Position numbers and translations under genes: made by a program
Shown here: positions 41,996-50,181 of the stretch, in pieces
Layout of the letters: every line of letters begins with the position of its first letter
Position numbering within the stretch: position 1 is the stretch's first letter
Assembly (NCBI GenBank): GCA_903929475.1
Contig: CAIYUV010000142.1
Span: 1-50,181 of the forward strand
Length of the DNA stretch: 50,181 nt
Reading direction: 5' to 3'
Source: an uncultured Spartobacteria bacterium
GTDB taxonomy: Bacteria > Verrucomicrobiota > Verrucomicrobiia > Chthoniobacterales > Chthoniobacteraceae
Notes under the pieces: model-generated
What the model was told of the DNA's origin: nothing
Seen by the model: only the letters and a program-made list of their open reading frames with translations
Databases searched by the model: none

Positions 41996-42904
41996 CTAAA
42001 TCGCCCAGTCGTCCCCGTCCAATCCGCCGCGCTTGTCCTTGTGCAAAACACGAACGCCCTGTCCCTCGGCTAGCACGAGGCTGCGCACCGGAACGCTGTG
42101 CGTCAGAAACACGCTGGCACCAATCGTCGAGCCAGTGCCGATGGTCGTGTCGCCGCCCATGATTGTTGCGTTCGCGTAGATCGTGACGTGATCCTCGATG
42201 CTCGGGTGTCGCTTTTGCCCTCGAAGCGCCTGCCCGCCAGCGAGCGATTTCGCGATGAGCGAGACGCCCTGGTATAGCTTCACGTGTTTGCCGAGGACGC
42301 TTGTTTCGCCGATCACGACGCCGGTGCCGTGGTCTATGAAAAAGTGGCTGCCAATGTGCGCGCCGGGATGGATGTCAATGCCGGTGCGGCTGTGCGCCCA
42401 TTCGGTCATCATGCGTGGGATGAGCGGAACTTCGAGGGCGTGCAGAACGTGCGCGCTCCGCTGAATGGCAATCGCTTCGATGAATGGATACGACAAAATC
42501 ACCTCGTCACTACCGCCCGCCGCCGGGTCGCCTTGAAAAGCGGCATCCACATCCGTGGCGAGCAACTCGCGAACATGAGGAATCGCGGAGAGAAAATCGT
42601 GCGCAAGGACTGTGGCGCGCGCATTCGGGCAATCGGGCTCGTCGAGGCGCAGGCTCTTGCAAATTTCCTCCGCGAGATTCTGACCGATGGTATAAACGCG
42701 GTGCGCTGTGATTCGCGGCAGGTGGCTGCTATGGACAGGCTCCAAATCGTGAAATCCGGGAAAGAGTAGCTGGAGCAGTTCATCGCAGATGGTCGCGATG
42801 GCCCGTTTGCTGGGCAGATTTGCACCGTCCACGTGGTTTGTGCCGCCCCCCGTGGAGTAGGAGCGAAGGATGTTTTCGGTGATATTCGCGGGATCTTTTT
42901 CCAT
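41996..42904 (-). CDS. cysE: Serine O-acetyltransferase
   Basis: A 302-residue serine acetyltransferase that makes O-acetylserine, the precursor of cysteine. The N-terminal helical SAT domain is followed by a left-handed beta-helix with hexapeptide repeats (GIDIHPGAHIGSHFFIDHGTG, VVIGETSVLG). The catalytic-site pattern HFFIDHGTGVVIGE and the loop RGQKRHPSIEDHVTIYANATIMG match the EpsC/CysE-type enzymes. An O-acetylserine sulfhydrylase gene is not adjacent. It is divergent from rplL over 273 bases. Confidence 0.92.
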   Translation of the reverse strand: MEKDPANITENILRSYSTGGGTNHVDGANLPSKRAIATICDELLQLLFPGFHDLEPVHSSHLPRITAHRVYTIGQNLAEEICKSLRLDEPDCPNARATVLAHDFLSAIPHVRELLATDVDAAFQGDPAAGGSDEVILSYPFIEAIAIQRSAHVLHALEVPLIPRMMTEWAHSRTGIDIHPGAHIGSHFFIDHGTGVVIGETSVLGKHVKLYQGVSLIAKSLAGGQALRGQKRHPSIEDHVTIYANATIMGGDTTIGTGSTIGASVFLTHSVPVRSLVLAEGQGVRVLHKDKRGGLDGDDWAI

Positions 42905-42981
42905 GCGTCGGCGGCGACTATGGGGTAGAGAGGGCGGGGGATAAAGGAGGAACGCGTGGGCTATTTTCCCAAAAACCCCGC

Positions 42982-43009
42982 TTGACTCGGACGGGGTAAC
43001 CCCTAGTTT
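42982..43009 (+). promoter_or_regulatory. Predicted promoter of rplL
   Basis: TTGACT at 42982-42987, a 16-base spacer and TAGTTT at 43004-43009. A perfect 6-base inverted repeat (ACCCCG at 42975-42980, CGGGGT at 42992-42997) surrounds the -35 and could be an operator. The transcript would have a leader of about 160 bases. Confidence 0.55.
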
Positions 43010-43100
43010 CCGCGCTCCTTTTCCGCTGCTGCCAATCGGCGGAACGTGTCGTCCCGTGAGGGGCGCGCGAATTCACAAAAACAACAACACATATGGTTCC

Positions 43101-43155
43101 TCGTCGGAGCGGTGGCAGCCGTTCTTAATTGGCCTGAAGCCTCGGGCCGCGACGA
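43101..43155 (+). promoter_or_regulatory. Structured leader upstream of rplL (L10-leader-like)
   Basis: TCGTCG (43101-43106) can pair with CGACGA (43150-43155), enclosing two hairpins: CGG/CCG near 43110-43121 and GGCCTGA (43131-43137) with TCGGGCC (43142-43148, one G-T pair). The junction segment TTCTTAATT between them recalls the conserved TTAAT junction of ribosomal protein L10 leaders, which L10/L12 bind to control their own synthesis. It begins about 90 bases after the predicted start of transcription and ends 22 bases before the ATG. Confidence 0.4.
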
Positions 43156-43177
43156 CACCGACAAACAAAAACATACC

Positions 43178-43567
43178 ATGGCAGATATCAGCACAATCGT
43201 TGATCAACTCAGCAGCCTCACCGTCCTCGAAGTCGCGGACCTCGTGAAGCAACTCGAAACCAAGTGGGGCGTCAGCGCCGCGGCACCAGTGGCCGCAGTC
43301 GCAGCCTCCGGCGGTGGTGGTGGCGGTGCAGCCGCTGCACCAGCGGAAGAAAAGACCGCATTCGATATCGTCCTCAAGGAGGCCGGTGCGAACAAGATCA
43401 ACGTCATCAAGGAAGTCCGCGCCGCAGTGCCCGGCCTCGGCCTCGCCGAAGCCAAGGCCCTCGTCGAAGGCGCGCCCAAGACCCTCAAGGAAGGCGCGAC
43501 CAAAGCCGAAGCCGAAGAGATCAAGAAGAAGCTCGAAGCAGCCGGCGCGAAGGTCGAGATCAAGTAA
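43178..43567 (+). CDS. rplL: 50S ribosomal protein bL12 (L7/L12)
   Basis: A 129-residue bL12, the stalk protein that recruits translation GTPases. The N-terminal dimerisation domain ([27 protein letters not shown]) and C-terminal domain ([22 protein letters not shown]... [13 protein letters not shown]) flank a Gly/Ala-rich hinge (about 45-65). The start at ATG 43178 fits homologues; in-frame codons upstream are not used. Neither rplJ nor rpoB is adjacent, unlike the usual rplJ-rplL-rpoBC layout, and the gene has its own promoter, leader and terminator. Confidence 0.96.
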   Translation: MADISTIVDQLSSLTVLEVADLVKQLETKWGVSAAAPVAAVAASGGGGGGAAAAPAEEKTAFDIVLKEAGANKINVIKEVRAAVPGLGLAEAKALVEGAPKTLKEGATKAEAEEIKKKLEAAGAKVEIK

Positions 43568-43590
43568 TCTCAGACTCTCATTTCAAAGCG

Positions 43591-43622
43591 AACGCGCAGG
43601 GGAAACCCTGCGCGTTTTGCTT
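43591..43622 (+). terminator. Intrinsic terminator of rplL
   Basis: A perfect 11-base stem (AACGCGCAGGG at 43591-43601, CCCTGCGCGTT at 43606-43616) with a GAAA loop is followed by TTGCTTTA. Bases further out (AAAGC/GCTTT) also pair with a bulge. It starts 24 bases after the rplL stop and may also stop acnA transcription from the other side. Confidence 0.85.
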
Positions 43623-43638
43623 TATAGAGACGGCTGCT

Positions 43639-46350
43639 TTACACCGCGAGCAACTGGCGCAGCACATACGGCAGGATGCCGCCGTGGCGAACGTATTCGA
43701 CCTCGATGGCCGTATCAATTCGGCTGCGGAGCGTGACTTTCTCCTCGGTGCCGCTCGCGCGGTGGATGACGAGCGTGACGTCGCTCATCGGCTTGATGTC
43801 ATCGCTGAGGCCGAGCAGGTCGAATGTCTCCGTGCCGTCGAGCTTCAGCGTCTGCGCGGTCATACCGTCGGGGAACTGGAACGGGACGACGCCCATGCCG
43901 CAGAGGTTGCTGCGGTGGATGCGCTCGAAGCTTTGCGCGACGACGGCCTTCACGCCGAGGAGCGCGGTGCCTTTTGCCGCCCAGTCGCGCGAACTGCCCG
44001 TGCCGTATTCCTGTCCGGCGAAAATCATCAGCGGCGTTTTTGTCTCCGCGAATTTCATCGCGGCGTCGTAGATGGGCATCACTTCTCCGTTGAACTTTGT
44101 CACGCCCCCCTCGGTGCCGGGGCACATGAGGTTTTTGATGCGCACATTCGCGAAGGTGCCGCGCGTCATGATGCGGTCGTTGCCGCGGCGGCTGCCGTAG
44201 CTGTTGAAATCCTCGAACGCGACGCCGGCTTCCGTGAGGAATTTTCCTGCGGGCGACGCCTTCTTGATCGCGCCTGCGGGCGAGATGTGATCGGTCGTCA
44301 CGCTGTCGCCGAAGATTCCGAGCGGGCGCGCGCCCTTGATCTCGCCGATGCTGCCGGCGGACATTCCGAACGCGGCGAAGAACGGCGGCTCCTGCACGTA
44401 GGTGCTCTGCTTGTTCCACTCGAACACGTCGCCGACGGTGCCGGGGAGTTCGTTCCACTTCGGGTTTTGCGACGCGAAGTCCGTGTAGAGCTTGCGGAAA
44501 ATTTCCGGCGACAGCGCAGTGCTCATCACGTCGCGGACTTCCTTTTGGCTCGGCCAGATGTCGCGAAGGAAGACGGGCTTGCCGTCCTTGCCGGTGCCGA
44601 TGGGCTCGCTCGAAAGATCGATGTCCACGCGGCCCGCGAGCGCGAACGCGACGACGAGTGGCGGCGACATGAGGAAGTTCGCCTTGATGTTCTGATGCAC
44701 GCGCGCCTCGAAGTTACGATTGCCCGAGAGCACCGACGCGGCGACGAGATCGTTCTTCGTCACAGCTTCCTCGATGGCGGGATGCAGCGGGCCGCTGTTG
44801 CCGATGCACGTCGTGCAGCCGTAGCCGACAGTCTGGAATCCGAGCGCGTCGAGATACTGCGAGAGGCCGGTCTTGTTCAGGTAATCGGTGACGACGCGCG
44901 AGCCGGGCCCGAGCGAGGATTTCACCGCGGGGTTCACTTTCAATCCGCGCTCGACGGCTTTTTTCGCGAGCAGTCCCGCGCCGAGCATCACGCTCGGGTT
45001 GCTCGTGTTTGTGCAAGAGGTGATCGCGGCGATGAGCACGCTGCCGTTGCGCACAGTGGCCGCGCCGTTCTGCGTGGGGTTTTCGCCTGTGAGTAAAAGC
45101 TCCACCTTCTTCTCGGCCAGATCGTCCGCGGGCTTGCCGTAACCGCCGTCGGTGACGGGCTTCGAAAAGAGTTCAGTGAACTTGCTGCCGAGGTCGTTGA
45201 GATTGATGCGATCCTGCGGACGCTTCGGGCCTGCGACGCCGGGGACGACGGTCGAGAGATCGAGTTCCAGTTCCACGCTGTAGTTGAGCTGACCTTTTGT
45301 CGGAACGCCCCAGAGGCCCTGCGCCTTGTAGTAGTTCTCGAAGGCGGTGCACTGCGCCTCGGTGCGTCCGGTGCCACGCAGGTAGGCGACGGTCTCCTCA
45401 TCAATCGGGAAGAAGCCCATCGTCGCGCCGTATTCGGGCGCCATGTTTGCGATCGTCGCGCGATCCACGACGGCGAGCGCCTTCGCGCCGGGGCCGTAGA
45501 ATTCCACAAATTTTCCGACGACCTTCGCCTTGCGCAGCATCTGCGTGATGTGCAGCACCACGTCGGTCGCGGTGACGCCTTCGGCCGGCGCGCCGGTGAG
45601 ATGCACACCGACGACTTCCGGTGTGAGGAAATAGACCGGCTGGCCGAGCATTCCTGCTTCCGCTTCGATGCCGCCGACACCCCAGCCGACAACGCCGAGA
45701 CCATTGATCATCGTCGTGTGCGAGTCAGTGCCGACGAGCGTGTCGGGGTAAAATGTGTCGCCGCTTGAGAGCACACCCTTCGCGAGATATTCGAGGTTCA
45801 CCTGATGCACGATGCCGATGCCCGGAGGCACGACGCCGAAGGTCTTGAACGCCTGCTGGCCCCACTTCAGCAACTCGTAACGCTCGCGATTGCGCTTGAA
45901 TTCGAGTTCGAGATTTTTTTGCAGCGAGTCGCTGCTGCCGAAGAAGTCCACCTGCACCGAGTGATCCACGACGAGATCCACCGGCACGAGCGGCTCGATC
46001 ATTTTCGGATCACGACCAAGGCGCGAGACGGTCGAGCGCATCGCTGCGAGATCCACGAGCAACGGCACGCCGGTGAAGTCCTGCAGCACCACGCGCGCGA
46101 CGACGAATGGAATCTCCACCTGAGCCGGAGCCTTTGCGTTCCAGTTCGCGAGCAGCTTCACGTCCTCCTCGCGCACGCGCTTGCCGTCGCAATTGCGCAG
46201 CACGCTCTCGAGCACGATGCGGATCGAGACCGGCAATTTCGAGATCGGTCCTATGCCGGATTTTTCCAGTGCGGGCAGGCTGAAAAGATTGCCCTGTTTT
46301 CCGTTCCCTAGTTCGAAACCCGTCAGTGTCTTGAATGCATCGTTGCTCAT
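43639..46350 (-). CDS. acnA: Aconitate hydratase
   Basis: A 903-residue AcnA/IRP-type aconitase that interconverts citrate and isocitrate in the TCA cycle. The three 4Fe-4S cysteines are in [12 protein letters not shown] and [16 protein letters not shown], and the substrate-binding motifs [23 protein letters not shown] and [17 protein letters not shown] are intact. The swivelling C-terminal domain is complete. Some AcnA proteins also bind RNA when the cluster is lost. It converges on rplL, 71 bases apart across a shared terminator. Confidence 0.96.
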   Translation of the reverse strand: MSNDAFKTLTGFELGNGKQGNLFSLPALEKSGIGPISKLPVSIRIVLESVLRNCDGKRVREEDVKLLANWNAKAPAQVEIPFVVARVVLQDFTGVPLLVDLAAMRSTVSRLGRDPKMIEPLVPVDLVVDHSVQVDFFGSSDSLQKNLELEFKRNRERYELLKWGQQAFKTFGVVPPGIGIVHQVNLEYLAKGVLSSGDTFYPDTLVGTDSHTTMINGLGVVGWGVGGIEAEAGMLGQPVYFLTPEVVGVHLTGAPAEGVTATDVVLHITQMLRKAKVVGKFVEFYGPGAKALAVVDRATIANMAPEYGATMGFFPIDEETVAYLRGTGRTEAQCTAFENYYKAQGLWGVPTKGQLNYSVELELDLSTVVPGVAGPKRPQDRINLNDLGSKFTELFSKPVTDGGYGKPADDLAEKKVELLLTGENPTQNGAATVRNGSVLIAAITSCTNTSNPSVMLGAGLLAKKAVERGLKVNPAVKSSLGPGSRVVTDYLNKTGLSQYLDALGFQTVGYGCTTCIGNSGPLHPAIEEAVTKNDLVAASVLSGNRNFEARVHQNIKANFLMSPPLVVAFALAGRVDIDLSSEPIGTGKDGKPVFLRDIWPSQKEVRDVMSTALSPEIFRKLYTDFASQNPKWNELPGTVGDVFEWNKQSTYVQEPPFFAAFGMSAGSIGEIKGARPLGIFGDSVTTDHISPAGAIKKASPAGKFLTEAGVAFEDFNSYGSRRGNDRIMTRGTFANVRIKNLMCPGTEGGVTKFNGEVMPIYDAAMKFAETKTPLMIFAGQEYGTGSSRDWAAKGTALLGVKAVVAQSFERIHRSNLCGMGVVPFQFPDGMTAQTLKLDGTETFDLLGLSDDIKPMSDVTLVIHRASGTEEKVTLRSRIDTAIEVEYVRHGGILPYVLRQLLAV

Positions 46351-46480
46351 ATTTTTTGAAAATGAAAGAGCGTGGAGAAAAGCGAATACAGTCTATCTAC
46401 GCAAGCCCCGCAGCATCGCAGCTGTGGTAAAATTCCGCTGGCATTTCGCGCATCCGCAGCTATCCATCACCGCTCGAAAC

Positions 46481-46570
46481 GGAAGGGTGGCTGAGTGGTC
46501 TAAAGCACTCGACTCGAAATCGAACGTGGGGTAAAACTCACCGTGGGTTCAAATCCCACCCCTTCCGCCA
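46481..46570 (+). tRNA. tRNA-Ser (CGA)
   Basis: A 90-base class II tRNA with encoded CCA. The acceptor stem GGAAGGG pairs with CCCTTCC up to the discriminator G at 46567. The D arm is GCTGAGTGGTCTAAAGC, the anticodon CGA is at 46515-46517 in loop CTCGAAA, the long variable arm is GTGGGGTAAAACTCAC, and the T arm is GGGTTCAAATCCC. It reads UCG serine codons. It lies 7 bases from the end of the convergent spermidine-synthase-like gene. Confidence 0.96.
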
Positions 46571-46577
46571 TTCTTGC

Positions 46578-47327
46578 TCAATTTCTCCGACGATGGAATC
46601 GTCCCCGCCATTGAGACTGGGGCTTAGGTGTCGGGTTTTCTTCTTCGAGTTGGGGCGCGTATTCGGCGACGTAGATCATGTGGGCGAAACGCTTGGCGCG
46701 TTCGTGTGCCTTGGCGGGGAAGGCTTCCACGTAAAATCCGGAGCGGCTGAGTTTCGCCATGAAAGCGGGTTCCTCACATGCGGACCAGTAGGCGACTTTT
46801 GCGCGAGGCTTTAGCGCGCGGGCGACGAGTTGAAAGCCGTTGCGATTGTAGAGGTGCGAATTACCCGCTTGAACGAGCGAGGCGGGCGTGTGATCGGTGT
46901 CGAGCAGGATGGCGTCGTAGTATGCGGGCTTGGAGCGGCGGATGATTTCGAAAACGTCGTCGGTCAAAATCTCGACGCGCGGATCGTTGAGCAGTGTGCC
47001 GTTCACTTTGCGAAGCAGTTCGCGATTCCACGTGACGACATCGGGCAGGAACTCGGCGACCTGCACGGTGGCTCCGCGCCCTACGAGCTCGAGTGCGCGT
47101 TTCATCGTGTATCCGAGGCCGAGGCCGCCGATGAGGATGCGCGGATGCGGTTCGCGATGGAGTCCTTTGCACGCGAGGTCGGCGAGGAGGAGTTCGGAAC
47201 TCGTGGCGGTGCTGCTCATGAGCTGGCGTCCGTTGATTTTCAGAAAATATTCGCCGTCGTGCTCATGAAGGCTGAAGAGTGAACCGTCTGGTGTGCGCGT
47301 TTGCGCAAGGGTGATGAATGGCTTCAT
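46578..47327 (-). CDS. Spermidine synthase-like methyltransferase-fold protein
   Basis: A 249-residue protein with the aminopropyltransferase/SAM-dependent methyltransferase fold. The nucleotide-binding motif ILIGGLGLGYTMKRAL is near 64-79, the acidic residue AEFLPDVVTWNR follows, and the DAILLDTDH segment near 138-146 sits where spermidine synthases have their catalytic aspartate. The aminopropyl-acceptor residues are not obvious, so polyamine synthesis is doubtful. It starts 9 bases after the glnD stop, suggesting an operon; the C-terminus ends in basic RGRFHRRRN. Confidence 0.75.
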   Translation of the reverse strand: MKPFITLAQTRTPDGSLFSLHEHDGEYFLKINGRQLMSSTATSSELLLADLACKGLHREPHPRILIGGLGLGYTMKRALELVGRGATVQVAEFLPDVVTWNRELLRKVNGTLLNDPRVEILTDDVFEIIRRSKPAYYDAILLDTDHTPASLVQAGNSHLYNRNGFQLVARALKPRAKVAYWSACEEPAFMAKLSRSGFYVEAFPAKAHERAKRFAHMIYVAEYAPQLEEENPTPKPQSQWRGRFHRRRN

Positions 47328-47336
47328 GAAATTGTG

Positions 47337-50087
47337 TCAGATAGCGCGAGATGTGACTCCGCTGAGCGCTTCGCGAAGGGAGCGGAGCCAGTCGGAGTCT
47401 GTCACTTTGCGGCCCTTGTTGTCAGTGAGGTAAAAACTGTCAATGGCTGCGCCCTTCTCGGTGGCGATGCGCGCTGCTGCGATTTGAAAGCCAGCATCTC
47501 CTATGGTGCATAGCAGTTCGTAGAGCAGGCCGAGCCGGTCCGGGGAGAGGATGTCCACGACAGTGTAAAGTGGATGCGATTCTGTGTTGATGGTGATGCG
47601 CGTGGGGAAATCGAGCACGACAGCCTGTTTGCGCGAGAGGGTCTTTGAGAGCAGCGGTGCGAAGTCGTAGCGTTCGCCCTTGAGCGACTCGTTGAGCAGG
47701 CGTTCGACTTTTGCGATGTCGCGTTTGTCTTCCACGGCCTCGTAGCGCGTCGTGCTGACTCGAAAAACATCCAGCACCAGACCATCACTGCGGGTGAAAA
47801 TGTCCGCGCTGAGAATATTTAACTCCGTGGCTGCGAGTGCACCGCAGATGCGGGCGAGGAGTTGCTGCCGATCCCAAGTGACGATGTGGAGCTTGCTGTG
47901 CCCTGCATTTTCCCGCGATTCCCAGCGGATGATCGGGCTGAGAGCGTGTTCGTCACTCGCCCATCGGGTCTCCAGAAACTCACGAAACATCCGAATGTGT
48001 GCTGCAATGTTTGTCGCGATGTTATTTTGAAAATAACGATCCGGCATCGCCTCAAAGTGAGCTCTGAGTTCCAGATCGTAGTCGTTGGGAAGCAGCTTCG
48101 ATACACTGGCGAGCAAGTCGTGTCTCTCGACTTGCTGCTGTTTGTGAAAGCCCGCGCTGTCGGCAAAAAACTGAGATGCACTGCGATAGAGCTGCCATAC
48201 TAGAGATTGCGTCCAGTCGTTCCAGAGCTTGTCGTCGCCAACACCGAGACCATCCGCGACTGTGAGCAGCATGAGCGCATCGAGCCATTCCTGTTTTTGC
48301 ACGATGCCTGCAAATTCCTCGATGGTAGATTCATCCTGAAGGTCGCGCTGGCGGGCGGTTTTGGCGATGATGTCGTGGCTGTCCACGAGGAAGGTGAGCA
48401 TCTGCCGCTGCTCGCGGGAAAAGCGCAGACGCTTGGCGACCTTGCTGGCGTTCTCGGCGCTCACGTCGTTGTGGTGACGGCTGTTTGCGGCCTTGCCGGT
48501 GTCGTGCAGCAGCAACGCGAGATAGAGCACGCTGGTGTCCTCGACTTTTTGGAAAAGCTCCTTGTAGCCCTCAAATTTCTTTTCGTCCGTGTCGAGCAGT
48601 GAATCGAGTTTTTCAATGCAGACGAGCGTGTGCTCATCCACCGTGTAGCGGTGAAAAAACTCGTGCTGCACGAGTGCCGTCACGTTGCCGAATTCAGGCA
48701 TCCATTTCCCAAGAAAATCCACCCGGTGCATCGCACGCAGCACTTGGCCGACTTCGCCCTTGTGTCTCAGGATTTCGATGAAGACTTCGCGGTTCTCCTG
48801 CATTTGCAGGAACGTTTCATCTACATATTTCAGACGCCTGCGCACGAGTTGTCGCAATTCCGGCGATATGCGCAGTCCGCGTTGCTGGACGTGGCGAAAC
48901 AGTCGCATCATGCGCGGCTTGTCCTCGCGGAAAATGTGGCGGTGCTGGTAGTGCATCCGGCCATCCATGGAGATGAAGCCATCGAATTCCTCGCGCCGAA
49001 ACTTTCCCCGGCCAAATGAAAGAAATTTAAACAGACCGCGCGGCTTTGGCTCATCCGGCATCGGGAGTGCGAGACGCTCACAAACCAGTTCGGTGATTTC
49101 AAAAATCGCACGCGCATGGGTGTAGTAGTCACGCATGAAGGCCTCGGTGCGGCGCAACACGTCTGGAAACTTTTCCTTGTATCCAAGACGGTCCGCGAGG
49201 TCGCGTTGCTGGTTCACCATGATCACATCCGTGTGACGCTGGGTGAGCTGGTGCAGTTCGGTTCGCAGGCGGAAAATCCATTCGTAGGCGCTGTCAATTT
49301 CACGCTGCTCGGCATCATCGAGATATTTTTTCTCCACCAGTTCGCGCGTGGTGCGCACGCCGTATTTGAAATACGCCATCCACATCAGGTTCTGGAAATC
49401 GCGCAGGCCGCCGCAGCCGTTTTTGATGTTCGGCTCCTGCATATAGACGGTGTGTCCGTATTTCGCGTGCCGTGAGGACTGGTCTGCAACGCGCGCTTTC
49501 AAATACTTGTCCGCGTGCCCTCGCACGCATTCCTTTTGAAAGCGCTGCTCGAACTTCGCGAACAACTCCTTGTCGCCGAAAAGCAGGCGCGCTTCGAGCA
49601 TCGCGGTGCGCGACTGCATCTCCTTGTTAGCCTCCGCTATCGTCTCGTCGAGGCTGCGCGTGGGGCAGCTCGGCGTGTAGTCGCACGCGTAGATGATGTG
49701 CTGCGATTCCTTCACGATTTGCTCCACGCCCGGCGGAAGCTGCGCGCCACCTGCATGGAGAAAGGTCAAATCAATGTCGCTTTTGGGATTCAGCTCGCGT
49801 CGTCCGTAGCCACCAAGTGCGACCAAAGCGAGGCGCGGCACTTTTTTACCGGACTCCTTCACGGCCTCGAACTGTTGCTCCATGAGGTGGCGCAGCCAGC
49901 TATCAATCATCTCAGCGCGGAGCCGTCCGCCTTCCAGCCCTCCTTGCTTGCTCTGGGCATCGGCCAGTCTGGATTCCTCGGCGCGCAGCACTTTGTTATA
50001 CTCCGCCACACGGGCGTCGAAAGTGAAGCGCCCCTCGGCTTTCAGTCGCGCGGAGATATCGCTGAGTGTTTTTGCGAAATGTCCCAT
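47337..50087 (-). CDS. glnD: [Protein-PII] uridylyltransferase / uridylyl-removing enzyme
   Basis: A 916-residue GlnD, the glutamine sensor that uridylylates PII when nitrogen is short and removes UMP when it is abundant. The nucleotidyltransferase site is GGYGRRELNPKSDIDL (92-107) with D104 and D106; the HD domain has LLLHDTGKAANSRHHNDVSAENA around 505-530. Two C-terminal ACT domains follow (about 730-810 and 840-916) and would bind glutamine. ATG 50087 (MGHFAKTL) is preferred to a TTG at 50099. Its PII partner is not in this window. Confidence 0.94.
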   Translation of the reverse strand: MGHFAKTLSDISARLKAEGRFTFDARVAEYNKVLRAEESRLADAQSKQGGLEGGRLRAEMIDSWLRHLMEQQFEAVKESGKKVPRLALVALGGYGRRELNPKSDIDLTFLHAGGAQLPPGVEQIVKESQHIIYACDYTPSCPTRSLDETIAEANKEMQSRTAMLEARLLFGDKELFAKFEQRFQKECVRGHADKYLKARVADQSSRHAKYGHTVYMQEPNIKNGCGGLRDFQNLMWMAYFKYGVRTTRELVEKKYLDDAEQREIDSAYEWIFRLRTELHQLTQRHTDVIMVNQQRDLADRLGYKEKFPDVLRRTEAFMRDYYTHARAIFEITELVCERLALPMPDEPKPRGLFKFLSFGRGKFRREEFDGFISMDGRMHYQHRHIFREDKPRMMRLFRHVQQRGLRISPELRQLVRRRLKYVDETFLQMQENREVFIEILRHKGEVGQVLRAMHRVDFLGKWMPEFGNVTALVQHEFFHRYTVDEHTLVCIEKLDSLLDTDEKKFEGYKELFQKVEDTSVLYLALLLHDTGKAANSRHHNDVSAENASKVAKRLRFSREQRQMLTFLVDSHDIIAKTARQRDLQDESTIEEFAGIVQKQEWLDALMLLTVADGLGVGDDKLWNDWTQSLVWQLYRSASQFFADSAGFHKQQQVERHDLLASVSKLLPNDYDLELRAHFEAMPDRYFQNNIATNIAAHIRMFREFLETRWASDEHALSPIIRWESRENAGHSKLHIVTWDRQQLLARICGALAATELNILSADIFTRSDGLVLDVFRVSTTRYEAVEDKRDIAKVERLLNESLKGERYDFAPLLSKTLSRKQAVVLDFPTRITINTESHPLYTVVDILSPDRLGLLYELLCTIGDAGFQIAAARIATEKGAAIDSFYLTDNKGRKVTDSDWLRSLREALSGVTSRAI

Positions 50088-50108
50088 GTCCCGTGGCAAA
50101 CGCGCGCC

Positions 50109-50181
50109 TTAGACGAGTGCGAACGTCTGCGCTCCGGGTGCTCCGGCGGATACGCGTTTCACCTTCGCGTCGTTCGTCGAG
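50109..50181 (-). CDS. C-terminal end of an unidentified protein (partial)
   Basis: A minus-strand frame runs off the right edge and stops at TAA 50111-50109. The last residues read KVKRVSAGAPGAQTFALV. I cannot assign a family from about 23 residues. It is 21 bases upstream of the glnD ATG, so it is probably the preceding gene of that operon. Confidence 0.5.
   Translation of the reverse strand, partial: STNDAKVKRVSAGAPGAQTFALV

Noticed and set aside
43046-43177. Extended N-terminus for bL12 from an upstream GTG
   Set aside because: Homologues start at MADIS-type sequences, and the upstream stretch fits a structured RNA leader better than protein.
43264-45096. A 610-codon plus-strand frame across rplL and opposite acnA
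   Set aside because: It crosses the rplL terminator and is antisense to aconitase, which is intact.

Overview
The window looks like chromosomal DNA of a Verrucomicrobiota-like bacterium (PVC group), with moderately high GC and little space between genes. The taxonomic pointers are an adjacent pair of planctomycete/verrucomicrobial-type genes (a PSCyt1/DUF1549/DUF1553 cytochrome-like protein and a DUF1501 Tat-secreted protein), dispersed short repeats of a kind common in that group (CACGGATG and GATTGCG runs, a GCGACA-type hairpin element), and frequent lack of a clear Shine-Dalgarno site. This is inference from gene content, because there is no rRNA in the window. Most of the DNA is core housekeeping. 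I see no prophage, insertion sequence, CRISPR array or defence island.

Layout. 1-5.4 kb: the tail of an unknown gene, a secreted M23 peptidase, an MFS exporter, and divergent polyphosphate kinases ppk2 and ppk1. 5.5-10.1 kb: the DUF1549/DUF1553 and DUF1501 pair. 10.1-15.5 kb: a Cu+-type P1B ATPase (minus strand), a zinc alcohol dehydrogenase and an SLC13/RCK_C permease. 15.5-22.2 kb (minus strand): nusA-infB-rbfA-nrnA-truB-ribF, with a good promoter and an attenuator-like terminator in the nusA leader. 22.3-28 kb: LOG family protein, acyl carrier protein, an unknown membrane-anchored protein, folE2, a Y-family DNA polymerase and purB. 28-31.3 kb (minus strand): prs-rplY-pth-rpsF-ssb. 31.5-36.5 kb: L-serine dehydratase, a 700-bp low-GC intergenic region carrying a 42-bp tandem repeat, and a full RapA-type Swi2/Snf2 ATPase. 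36.6-39.9 kb: pyruvate dehydrogenase E1alpha, E1beta and E2 genes without E3. 39.9-43 kb: SprT-like metalloprotein, cysteine desulfurase, a small lipoprotein and serine acetyltransferase. 43-46.4 kb: an orphan rplL with its own promoter, structured leader and terminator, then aconitase. 46.5-50.2 kb: tRNA-Ser(CGA), a spermidine-synthase-like protein, glnD, and the tail of an unknown gene.

The genes make sense as housekeeping blocks: translation and transcription factors with tRNA modification and flavin synthesis; PRPP synthesis with ribosomal proteins, Pth and SSB; central carbon entry (PDH, aconitase, serine dehydratase); cysteine synthesis and sulfur mobilisation; polyphosphate metabolism; and nitrogen signalling (GlnD).

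The least explained element is the 42-bp tandem repeat at 33140-33475. It stays open in at least three reading frames and may encode a basic ARRS/GAKK repeat peptide or act as DNA or RNA. The other points worth testing are the nusA attenuator, the rplL leader, the 125-bp hairpin between purB and ssb, and the RapA orthologue outside its best-known lineage. All calls come from reading the sequence; no database search was run.
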